Position numbers and translations under genes: made by a program. From Beijerinckia indica subsp. indica ATCC 9039 (lineage in GTDB: Bacteria; Pseudomonadota; Alphaproteobacteria; Rhizobiales; Beijerinckiaceae), in the NCBI RefSeq assembly GCF_000019845.1, contig NC_010581.1, positions 3,291,501 through 3,355,500 of the forward strand: a stretch of DNA of 64,000 nucleotides. Direction: 5' to 3'. Positions within the stretch are counted from its first letter, which is position 1, and every line of letters starts with the position of its first letter. Below the pieces are notes generated by a model. That model did no database searches and had not been told where the DNA came from. It saw only the letters and a program-made list of their open reading frames with translations. Positions 26,254 through 33,730 of the stretch are shown here, one piece after another.

Positions 26254-26613
26254 ATGACTCAGATCTACAAGGGGGCCACCGGCAAGGATCTCGCCGCCGC
26301 GCATGGCTATCACGCCGAAATCATGAGCGATGGGCAAAGCGCCGTTCTCAGCCTTCTCGATCTCAAGACCAAGACCTGGCGCATGGCGATCATCGAGGAC
26401 GTCCCGGAATTGACGAGCAATGTTGCCTGTGACACCTATGTCGCGACACTCGTGGCCGCGCCCGAGACGATCAAGACCGTCACGGAAGACGAGGACGAAG
26501 CCTATTACGACCGCTGCCTCGATCTGGAAGACCAGTTCAAAGCCATCATCGACGGCAAGCAAGGCATTGATGTCGATGATGAGGAAGACGACGCGGATAA
26601 TGACTATCTATAG
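26254..26613 (+). CDS. Hypothetical acidic protein
   Basis: This 119-residue soluble protein is not recognised. It starts MTQIYKGATGKDLAAAHGY and ends in a strongly acidic tail (DVDDEEDDADNDYL). There is no signal peptide and no membrane segment. ATG 26254 was chosen over an earlier start at 26206 that overlaps the rrf2 gene. It follows that gene by 37 bases and may be cotranscribed. Codon use and the clear frame suggest a real gene. Confidence 0.65.
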   Translation: MTQIYKGATGKDLAAAHGYHAEIMSDGQSAVLSLLDLKTKTWRMAIIEDVPELTSNVACDTYVATLVAAPETIKTVTEDEDEAYYDRCLDLEDQFKAIIDGKQGIDVDDEEDDADNDYL

Positions 26614-27353
26614 GTCAAGGCAGACAAGAGCCTTGCAATGTCACTCGGGCGGAAAAGCGATAATATCAGATCGATAGAAAGAGTTTTCCACATCCAGGAT
26701 GTCGCGGCCGGCTGACAAAGATGTGAAATTCCCAGCAATCGGTTTCGCCGCATCCTGTTCGCTGCCATAACCGCAACGGTCATAGTAAATGACCGTTGGA
26801 CCACTCTTGAATTTTCGCTTTTTCAAAGTGATAGCGAAAATTCAAGAAAGGAACCAAAGGTCGTTCATCACGACCTTTGGTATATGGCGTGCCGTGGCCG
26901 ATGCAAGGTGGCTTTCGTTGCATTGACTTTCCACCGTCATCTTTCTACGGCTTGCACATATTGAAAAAAAATTCAGGAGGAACACCGGGGCCTTATTCAT
27001 GGCACCGCCGTCCCGCGCCAATCCTGCGCCGGGGACTGGGCGGGCGCATTGCGCTGGACATGATTTTGCTTCACTCGTTTGTTTGAAGATGAAAAGCCTT
27101 GGCCGGGACGATTGCGGCGTCGCCGGTTGCCCTTTTCCATTCTCGAGCCTTGGACAGTCGAACCAATTCGCGTCCAATGCTCCAGATCTTTGATAACGCA
27201 CAAAATTACCCAAAAAGCGATGTCCGCTTTTTGCTTTTAGGCTGGAGAGGCTGGCAGCGATTGGAATCAAAAGCGAACTTTGACGAACCATCCGCCTTGA
27301 TCCTCGATTCCAACATGCCTATCTCCCTCAAGCGCAGCTTGGATTGCTCCACA
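26614..27353. other. Long intergenic gap containing repeat copy C and a small hairpin
   Basis: This gap of about 740 bases lies between the acidic protein and ptsN. It contains the three-hairpin repeat at 26771-26885 and a small CAAAAAGCG/CGCTTTTTG hairpin at 27211-27233. Open frames in it lack recognisable motifs. An unannotated RNA cannot be excluded. Confidence 0.5.
26771..26885 (+). repeat. Three-hairpin dispersed repeat, copy C
   Basis: CAACGGTCAT/ATGACCGTTG, then CTTGAATTTTCGC/GCGAAAATTCAAG, then ACCAAAGGTCGT/ACGACCTTTGGT, in the same orientation as copy B at 23860. The middle stem is partly mismatched. Confidence 0.88.
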
Positions 27354-27818
27354 ATGCTCCTGACTGAATTGATCGCCGCCGAGGCGGTTATCCCCTCGTT
27401 GAAGGCCAATACAAAAAAACAGGCGCTGCTTGATCTCAGCAACCGAGCGGCCCAGATTTCCGGTCTCGATGCGCGTGAGATTTTCGATGTCGTCCTGCAA
27501 CGCGAACGGCTTGGATCAACGGGGATTGGCTCTGGCGTCGCCATTCCGCATGCCAAATTGGATAAGGCCCCCACGATTTTCGGCGTTTTCGCCCGCCTCG
27601 TTCGGCCGATCGATTTCGATGCGATCGATGGCGTGCCGGTCGATCTGATCTGCCTGTTGATCACGCCGGAATCGGCCGGCGCCGATCATCTCAAGGCTTT
27701 GGCGCGCCTTGCGCGCCTTTTTCGCGGTCCCGGCGTCATCGAAAAATTGCGCGCCGCCCGGGACGGATCAGCGCTCTATTCCGTCCTCACGGAGGAAGAG
27801 ACCTCGCGCGCCGCCTGA
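27354..27818 (+). CDS. ptsN: PTS IIA-like nitrogen-regulatory protein PtsN
   Basis: EIIA-Ntr is the last phosphate acceptor of the nitrogen-related phosphotransferase system (PtsP-NPr-PtsN) and regulates potassium and carbon/nitrogen functions. The 154-residue form from ATG 27354 begins LLTELIAAEAVIPSLKANTK, as in the family, and carries the phosphorylated His66 (GVAIPHAKL). A longer start at 27315 is possible; neither has a strong ribosome site. It is not next to rpoN or hpf as in many proteobacteria. It converges on glk. Confidence 0.9.
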   Translation: MLLTELIAAEAVIPSLKANTKKQALLDLSNRAAQISGLDAREIFDVVLQRERLGSTGIGSGVAIPHAKLDKAPTIFGVFARLVRPIDFDAIDGVPVDLICLLITPESAGADHLKALARLARLFRGPGVIEKLRAARDGSALYSVLTEEETSRAA

Positions 27819-27831
27819 TCGCGGCGACGCA

Positions 27832-27873
27832 AAAACGCGCCGCCATAGAGGCAATCAGCACCAGGCGCGTTTT
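27832..27873. terminator. Possible bidirectional terminator between ptsN and glk
   Basis: AAAACGCGCC (27832-27841) and GGCGCGTTTT (27864-27873) are perfect arms with a 22-base loop. A-runs and T-runs at the outer ends could serve both convergent genes. The right arm lies within the glk 3' end. Confidence 0.5.
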
Positions 27874-28859
27874 GCATAATTGATCAGATAGAGTTCTGGC
27901 TTCGCCCCAATCGCCGCCAATCCCTGAAACAAAGCCGCCTCGTCCATGATCAGGCGCGTGGGAATCTGACTGACCCAGGCTTTATGCGGGGGCTTGTTCT
28001 CGAAATGGGTCCTGAATGTCGCGACATCGAGAAAATCGATCAATCGTGGCAAGATTCCACCCGCGAAAGTCACTCCTCCCCGCGAGACGAAAGTCACCGC
28101 CATATCGCTGCTGAAGCGCGCCAGCAGCGATAGGAAAAGGCGGACCGTCGCAGCTTCTTCTCCCACCTCATTCTTATGAGCCTGTTCGATCAGCACCCCG
28201 ACATCCTGTATCGCCTTCTCCGGTGGATGTTTCACCATGGTGAGCCGCGCCCGATGCAAACGCAAGAGACCAGGCCCAGAAAGAAGGCTTTCCGCGCTGA
28301 TGCGCCCAAGTGGTTCCCGATCGATGTACGGCCAGAGCGCGGCTTCCTCGTCGCTCGCCGGCCCGAAATCCACATGTCCCGCCTCGCTTACCAAGGCATA
28401 ATAAGCATCCTTGACCATCACCAAAGCCGCAACGCCCAGCCCGGTCCCCGGTCCCAGGATCACCTGAGCACCTGCTAGCTTCTCTCCTTGCGCGCCGATC
28501 GGATGGATGAGGTCTGGGCGTAAAACCGCCAGACTATAGGCCTGCGCCTCGAAATCATTCAGGAGCAACCCCTGCTCCAAGCCGAAGAGAGGCGCGACCG
28601 CCGCCCCATCGATCCTCCAATGGGCATTGGTCATCTGAACACACCGGTTCTGGACCGGCCCGGCGGCGCAGGCGATAAGCGAGCGTGGTTGAACGGCAAA
28701 ATCCTCCAAAGCCACGGCCAAGGCTGCCTCAAAATTGAAGAAAGCCCCCGTCTTGCCGGCAAATCCCGTCCGTAATTCGCCGCCCGGCCGATCAACTATG
28801 GCGAAACGGACATTGGTTCCACCAATATCAGCCAGGAGATGGGGAAAGGGAAAATGCAT
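27855..28859 (-). CDS. glk: Glucokinase
   Basis: This ATP-dependent kinase phosphorylates glucose to glucose-6-phosphate. The 334-residue ROK-unrelated (GlkA-type) protein has the phosphate loop LLADIGGTNVRFA, the sugar-binding LLNDFEAQAY, ILGPGTGLGVAAL and SEAGHVDFGP motifs. The start at ATG 28859 is preceded by GTGGAGCG; an earlier start four codons up is less likely. It is transcribed divergently from the fumarase gene. Confidence 0.93.
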   Translation of the reverse strand: MHFPFPHLLADIGGTNVRFAIVDRPGGELRTGFAGKTGAFFNFEAALAVALEDFAVQPRSLIACAAGPVQNRCVQMTNAHWRIDGAAVAPLFGLEQGLLLNDFEAQAYSLAVLRPDLIHPIGAQGEKLAGAQVILGPGTGLGVAALVMVKDAYYALVSEAGHVDFGPASDEEAALWPYIDREPLGRISAESLLSGPGLLRLHRARLTMVKHPPEKAIQDVGVLIEQAHKNEVGEEAATVRLFLSLLARFSSDMAVTFVSRGGVTFAGGILPRLIDFLDVATFRTHFENKPPHKAWVSQIPTRLIMDEAALFQGLAAIGAKPELYLINYAKRAWC

Positions 28860-28930
28860 GCCACGCTCCACGATCTGACTGTTTCTTGCGAATTCGAAAG
28901 GACCGGAACATGTTCCCGGTCAGCCATCCA

Positions 28931-28982
28931 AGTGACAAGGGCGAGTGACAAGGGCAAGTCGTAAGGGCAAATGACAAAGGGT
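28931..28982. repeat. Four 13-base tandem repeats in the glk/fumarase control region
   Basis: The units are AGTGACAAGGGCG, AGTGACAAGGGCA, AGTCGTAAGGGCA and AATGACAAAGGGT. They lie about 70 bases from the glk start and 75 from the fumarase start. They could be regulator half-sites, or simply slippage products. Confidence 0.7.
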
Positions 28983-29055
28983 ATGCGTTAAGTGGCATTG
29001 GAAAGCTGGGCAGAAGAGCTTAAAACCCCCCGAAATCTGGCCGGAGGCTGTGCTT

Positions 29056-30672
29056 ATGACCTTGCATTACAAACCGCTTTTCACTCTCGCCAAGGATACG
29101 ACGCCCTATCGCAAGCTGACACAGAATGGTGTCCGCCTCGAAAAACTGGGCAATCACGAAATTCTTATGGTCGATCGTGAGGCGCTCCGCACCCTGGCCG
29201 ATCAGGCAATGGCCGATATCAACCATCTGCTCCGGCCTGCCCATCTCGCCCAACTGACCAAAATCCTCGACGATCCCGAGGCGACGTCCAACGATAAATT
29301 CGTCGCCTATGATCTTTTGAAAAACGCCAATATCGCCGCGGGCGGCATATTGCCCATGTGCCAGGATACGGGCACCGCGATCGTCATGGGCAAGAAAGGC
29401 CGTCTCGTCTTTACCGATGGCGAGGACGAAAGCGCGCTGGCCGAGGGGATCAAGGACGCCTATGAGCGCAAGAACCTGCGTTATTCGCAGCTCGCGCCGA
29501 TCTCCATGTTCGAGGAAAAGAACACCAAGAACAATCTCCCGGCGCAGATCGAAATCTATGCCGAGGGTGAGGACGCCTACAAATTCCTGTTCGTCGCCAA
29601 AGGCGGCGGTTCAGCCAATAAAACCTTCCTGTTCCAGGCGACCCCCTCTCTTCTCACGCATGATCGGCTTATCGCCTTCCTGCACGAAAAGATCCTGACA
29701 CTCGGCACGGCCGCCTGCCCTCCCTATCATCTCGCCATCGTCATCGGCGGGACATCGGCGGAATATAATCTGAAGACCGTCAAACTCGCTTCGACCCATT
29801 ATCTCGACGGCCTGCCCATCGAGGGCGGCGAAGATGGCCACGCCTTCCGCGATCTCGCCATGGAAGCGGAAATCTTCAAACTGACACAGCAACTCGGCGT
29901 CGGCGCGCAATTCGGCGGCAAATATTTCTGCCATGACGTGCGCGTCATCCGTCTGCCGCGCCATGGCGCCTCGCTGCCGATCGGTATTGGTGTCTCCTGC
30001 TCGGCCGATCGCCAGGCGCTCGGCAAGATCACCCGCGAGGGCGTGTTCCTGGAAGAACTGGAACATGATCCGGCGAAATATCTGCCGCATGTCGATGAAG
30101 CCAAGCTCGGCGGCGAGGTCGTCAATATCGACCTGACCAAGCCGATGAGCGAGATTCTCGCGACTTTGTCAAAATATCCGATCAAGACGCGGCTATCTCT
30201 CACCGGCCCGATGATCGTCGCGCGCGATCTCGCCCATGCGAAGATCCGCGAAAGGCTGGAGCGCGGCGAGCCCATGCCGGATTATTTCAAGAACCATCCG
30301 GTCTATTACGCGGGTCCCGCCAAGACACCGGAAGGCTATGCCTCGGGCTCGTTTGGGCCGACCACGGCCGGTCGCATGGATTCCTATGTCGATCAATTCC
30401 AGGCGGCGGGCGGCTCCATGGTCATGCTCGCCAAGGGCAATCGCTCAGCCCAGGTGCGCGAGGCCTGCGCCAAGCATCACGGCTTCTATCTCGGCTCGAT
30501 CGGCGGCCCAGCGGCAAGGCTCGCCAAGGATTGCATCAAAAAGGTCGAGGTCCTCGAATATCCGGAGCTCGGCATGGAAGCGATCTGGAAGATCGAGGTC
30601 GAGAATTTCCCCGCTTTCATTGTCATCGATGACAAGGGCAATGATTTCTTCAAGGAATTGCATCTGGGATAA
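29056..30672 (+). CDS. Class I (4Fe-4S) fumarate hydratase
   Basis: Fumarase interconverts fumarate and malate in the TCA cycle. The 538-residue protein is of the oxygen-sensitive iron-sulfur class, with the alpha domain ([19 protein letters not shown], Cys ligand; [29 protein letters not shown]) fused to the beta domain ([45 protein letters not shown]). ATG 29056 lies 8 bases after GGAGG, better placed than GTG 29050. E. coli FumA/FumB are the closest named relatives. Confidence 0.95.
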   Translation: MTLHYKPLFTLAKDTTPYRKLTQNGVRLEKLGNHEILMVDREALRTLADQAMADINHLLRPAHLAQLTKILDDPEATSNDKFVAYDLLKNANIAAGGILPMCQDTGTAIVMGKKGRLVFTDGEDESALAEGIKDAYERKNLRYSQLAPISMFEEKNTKNNLPAQIEIYAEGEDAYKFLFVAKGGGSANKTFLFQATPSLLTHDRLIAFLHEKILTLGTAACPPYHLAIVIGGTSAEYNLKTVKLASTHYLDGLPIEGGEDGHAFRDLAMEAEIFKLTQQLGVGAQFGGKYFCHDVRVIRLPRHGASLPIGIGVSCSADRQALGKITREGVFLEELEHDPAKYLPHVDEAKLGGEVVNIDLTKPMSEILATLSKYPIKTRLSLTGPMIVARDLAHAKIRERLERGEPMPDYFKNHPVYYAGPAKTPEGYASGSFGPTTAGRMDSYVDQFQAAGGSMVMLAKGNRSAQVREACAKHHGFYLGSIGGPAARLAKDCIKKVEVLEYPELGMEAIWKIEVENFPAFIVIDDKGNDFFKELHLG

Positions 30673-30707
30673 GAGCAAGAGTCACGACCGACTCTTGCGT
30701 CCTTCTC

Positions 30708-30751
30708 AAAACAAAAGCGCGGCTCGATCTTCGAGCCGCGCTTTTGTTTGT
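30708..30751. terminator. Strong bidirectional intrinsic terminator
   Basis: ACAAAAGCGCGGCTCGA (30711-30727) and TCGAGCCGCGCTTTTGT (30731-30747) form a 17-base perfect stem with a TCT loop and T-rich flanks on both strands. It lies between the convergent fumarase and L,D-transpeptidase genes. Confidence 0.92.
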
Positions 30752-30777
30752 TTATAAGGGTCAGCCCATCAGGCCAT

Positions 30778-32430
30778 TTAGTGCGCTGTCACAGTCGCCA
30801 CGGTCGCAAGTTCTGCCGTCGCCTGAGCGACGGGTGAAGCGGCCTTCACCGTCTTCTCTTCGGGCTTTGGCTTGACAGCCTCGGCGGCGGGGGACGGCGC
30901 AACCGGCGCGGGCTTGTGACGCGGCGCAGGCACCACGGCCTGAGCCGGATGCTGCGTGGTCGCGGTTTTAGCCGGGGCGGCTGGTGGCTCGACCTTGGCA
31001 TTGACGGGCGACGCCGGCGCGACCGCGGGCTGGATACTGCCAACCGCCGTATCCGCAGGCGTATCAGTCGGCTTGTCCGCTGATTTCCAGTTGAAGAAAC
31101 GTCCCATATTGAAGAAGGAACTGCCCGTTGCCTCGGCTTGCTGCGTTGGCGCCGTTGCCTGCGCAGCTTGAGCTGGAGCCTGGGAACCCGCAGACACCGC
31201 AGGAGAAGCTGGACCTGAGGTTGAGCCTCCCGCCGTTGCCGGTTGCGGCTGGGCCGACGCCATGGCTTGCGTGGGAACGGCCGGCCCGGTCACAGGGGCC
31301 GCGACAGCAGGCTGGAACTTATCCTTCTTGTTCTTGGGATTCGGTTTCCCCTCGTCCATGTCATAATCCACCGGCGCCTGCGCCAGGGCCTCGGGCCGGC
31401 TGACTTCACCCTGCCGCGTGGAGAAACTCGGATGCTGTCCGCCGTCGGCGTAGACCGTATGCACCGGCTTGACACCGCGCGCGGCAAATTCCGCGATTTT
31501 CTCCTCATCCCGTTTCGTGCGGGCGGCAACCTCGGCAGCTTCCTCGGCATTGCGGTGCACGGGCGGGCACGCTCCTGTCGGATCGAAAGATCCCCCAGCG
31601 GGCAAGGCATTGAAGATATAATGCCGGTCGCAGACGCCGACGATCACCTCCTGCCGGGTGAGGTCGAAATGATCGGCGCCTTCCTTCAGCTGCCGCCAGA
31701 AGGCGATATTCGGATCGAGCCTGTATTTCGCCAGGTTTTCCGCCGTCATGCGGAAGGGATAGGACTGCATCTGAATGGCGCGCTGACCGCCGGCGAAGCC
31801 TTCCCGGACGATGGCATAGATTTCCTCGATCTGCTCATCGGTCATCGAGAAACAGCCGGCCGAGGAACATACGCCATGCACCATGATCGAGCCGCCGCTG
31901 CGTCCCCAGGCGCGATCAAACGTATTGGGATAGCCTACGTCAAAGGACAGATAATAATGCGAATTGGGATGCATCTGCGCCGGCGTGATCGCATAGAACC
32001 CTTCCGGCACCTGGCGATCACCCTCCCGCATCTTCGGTCCGAGTTGCCCCGACCAGCGGCACATCGGATAGGTTTTGAGATGCTTGTAACGCCCATCCGC
32101 GCCCATTTTCCAGATTTCGAGCTCTGCTTCCTTCTTATAGGTACGAATCAGCACAGGCGACGCGCTGGTCGTGCCATGTTCTGACATGAGCGTCAGAGTT
32201 TTGTGTGAAAGGGGGGCATGGGCTCTCGCGTTCGACAGTCCCGGCGGGCTCATGACCTCATCACACCCGGCGAGCAAGGAAGCCGAAAGGCCGATCAAGG
32301 AAAGGGACAGAAGCGAAACTGGCAGCTTCGCCCGCCTCTCATCCTTGCGCGGGAAAGGCGGGACAGATTTGGCGAAGAGATTGAAACAGGACAGGAAATC
32401 GGCTTTGAAACGCATCGGCGATACACTCAT
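30778..32430 (-). CDS. Lipoprotein L,D-transpeptidase (YkuD family) with long Ala/Pro tail
   Basis: The 550-residue protein has an N-terminal membrane segment ending in a lipobox (SLLAGC, Cys56), so it should be a lipoprotein anchored in the envelope. The YkuD catalytic domain at about 90-205 carries His185 and Cys193 (IMVHGVCSSAGCFSM), giving cross-link or lipoprotein attachment activity on peptidoglycan. Residues about 250-550 are an Ala/Pro/Lys/Gln-rich low-complexity tail, probably spanning the cell-wall space. I chose ATG 32430 because GGAAGG precedes it. The pair of adjacent cysteines near 188 and 193 could form a redox pair. Confidence 0.87.
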   Translation of the reverse strand: MSVSPMRFKADFLSCFNLFAKSVPPFPRKDERRAKLPVSLLSLSLIGLSASLLAGCDEVMSPPGLSNARAHAPLSHKTLTLMSEHGTTSASPVLIRTYKKEAELEIWKMGADGRYKHLKTYPMCRWSGQLGPKMREGDRQVPEGFYAITPAQMHPNSHYYLSFDVGYPNTFDRAWGRSGGSIMVHGVCSSAGCFSMTDEQIEEIYAIVREGFAGGQRAIQMQSYPFRMTAENLAKYRLDPNIAFWRQLKEGADHFDLTRQEVIVGVCDRHYIFNALPAGGSFDPTGACPPVHRNAEEAAEVAARTKRDEEKIAEFAARGVKPVHTVYADGGQHPSFSTRQGEVSRPEALAQAPVDYDMDEGKPNPKNKKDKFQPAVAAPVTGPAVPTQAMASAQPQPATAGGSTSGPASPAVSAGSQAPAQAAQATAPTQQAEATGSSFFNMGRFFNWKSADKPTDTPADTAVGSIQPAVAPASPVNAKVEPPAAPAKTATTQHPAQAVVPAPRHKPAPVAPSPAAEAVKPKPEEKTVKAASPVAQATAELATVATVTAH

Positions 32431-32610
32431 TGACCGGCCTTCCATGCGGCCCGAACGGCTGTCGGGAAGACGCCTTGCTCCGATGTTGGCCGATGCTTTG
32501 GGGGCTGGTTTTCAGCTTCGGCCCACACGCATCGAACGACCATCCGAGGGCGGCAATCTTATCCCTTCCATTCTTAGAAAGACGTTACCTTAAACAAGCT
32601 TCAGCGGCAC

Positions 32611-33564
32611 TTATAATTTGCGGCCCATGCCGAGGAACTTCTCCCGCCGAACCCGGCGCACTTCGCTGGGGGAGAGATCCCGCAATGCGCCAAGGGCTTC
32701 GACAACGGCTTCCTTGACCGCGACGATAGTGGTCGAACTGTCGCGATGCGCGCCGCCCAGCGGTTCCGGCACGATCTTATCAATAATGCCGAATTTAAGC
32801 AGATCCTGGGCAGTGATCTTCATGCTCATTGCCGCGTCTTGCGCGCGCGTAGCGTCACGCCAGAGGATCGAGGCGGAGGCTTCGGGCGAAGCGACCGTAT
32901 AAATGGCATTTTCCAGCATCAAGACGGTATTGCAGGCGGCAATGGCGATCGCGCCTCCCGAGCCACCTTCCCCAAGAATGACGGCTATATTGGGGACGCC
33001 GAGCGAGAGACAGGCATCGGTTCCGCGCGCAATGGCCTCGGCTTGCCCGCGCTCTTCCGCATCAACACCCGGAAAAGCCCCAGCCGTATCGACCAACGAG
33101 AGGACCGGCACGCCGAAACGATCGGCGAGCTCCATCAGGCGGACAGCCTTGCGATAGCCTTCCGGCCGGGCGAGACCGAAATTATGCTTGATTCGGCTCT
33201 CGGTATCGGCGCCTTTTTCCTGGCCGATCACGCAGATCGATTGTCCTTCGAACCAGCCAAAACCGCCGATGATCGCGGCATCGTCGCCAAATTTGCGATC
33301 ACCCGAGAGCGGCGTGAAATCGTCGATGAAACCCTGCACGAAATCGACGAAATGCGGCCTCTGCGGATGGCGCGCGACCTGCGTTTTCTGCCAGGGTGTC
33401 AGACTTGCGTAGAGATCGCCTAAAGCCTTTTGCGCCTTAGCCTCTAGTTTTGTGAGCTCCTCACCAATAGCCGGCGTATCCTCTTGCGCGTTGAGGGTGC
33501 GCAATTCGTCGATCTTGGCTTCAAGTTCGGCGACCGGCTTTTCAAAATCGAGATAGCTTCGCAT
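32611..33564 (-). CDS. accA: Acetyl-CoA carboxylase carboxyltransferase, alpha subunit
   Basis: AccA transfers CO2 from carboxybiotin to acetyl-CoA with AccD, the committed step of fatty-acid synthesis. The 317-residue protein has the family start (MRSYLDFEKPVAELEAKI) and conserved LSLVDTAGAFPGVDAEERGQ and GEGGSGGAIAIA motifs, plus SPEASASILWRD. Length is normal. It stands as a single gene between the transpeptidase and Mo-hydroxylase genes. Confidence 0.96.
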   Translation of the reverse strand: MRSYLDFEKPVAELEAKIDELRTLNAQEDTPAIGEELTKLEAKAQKALGDLYASLTPWQKTQVARHPQRPHFVDFVQGFIDDFTPLSGDRKFGDDAAIIGGFGWFEGQSICVIGQEKGADTESRIKHNFGLARPEGYRKAVRLMELADRFGVPVLSLVDTAGAFPGVDAEERGQAEAIARGTDACLSLGVPNIAVILGEGGSGGAIAIAACNTVLMLENAIYTVASPEASASILWRDATRAQDAAMSMKITAQDLLKFGIIDKIVPEPLGGAHRDSSTTIVAVKEAVVEALGALRDLSPSEVRRVRREKFLGMGRKL

Positions 33565-33643
33565 GGGACCTGATTTTTGGCGGGAATGAGGAACCTCGTT
33601 ATTTTATGGATCTATGTCAAGCAACGAAAAGAACAAGGAATAA

Positions 33644-33674
33644 GGATAAGGTGCCGGACTCCGGCGCCTTATCC
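33644..33674 (-). terminator. Hairpin between the Mo-hydroxylase operon and accA
   Basis: GGATAAGGTGCCGG (33644-33657) and CCGGCGCCTTATCC (33661-33674) pair with one wobble around an ACT loop. On the reverse strand it is followed by TTATTCCTTGTTC. It likely ends the molybdenum-hydroxylase transcript and lies about 80 bases before accA. Confidence 0.6.
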
Positions 33675-33680
33675 TATATA

Positions 33681-33724
33681 CTAAAGGTTGCAAAAAAGCG
33701 ACCCTTGGTTCCTTCCTCAATCAA
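33681..33724 (-). repeat. Remnant of the three-hairpin repeat (copy E)
   Basis: CTAAAGGTTGC...GCGACCCTTGGTTCCTTCCTCAA matches only the third stem and start of the second stem of the full elements, in the orientation of copy D. It is probably a truncated unit. Confidence 0.45.
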
Positions 33725-33730
33725 ACCGGC

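Noticed and set aside
31243..32184. A 313-codon open frame opposite the L,D-transpeptidase
   Set aside because: It is antisense to the YkuD catalytic domain, with composition typical of a shadow frame.
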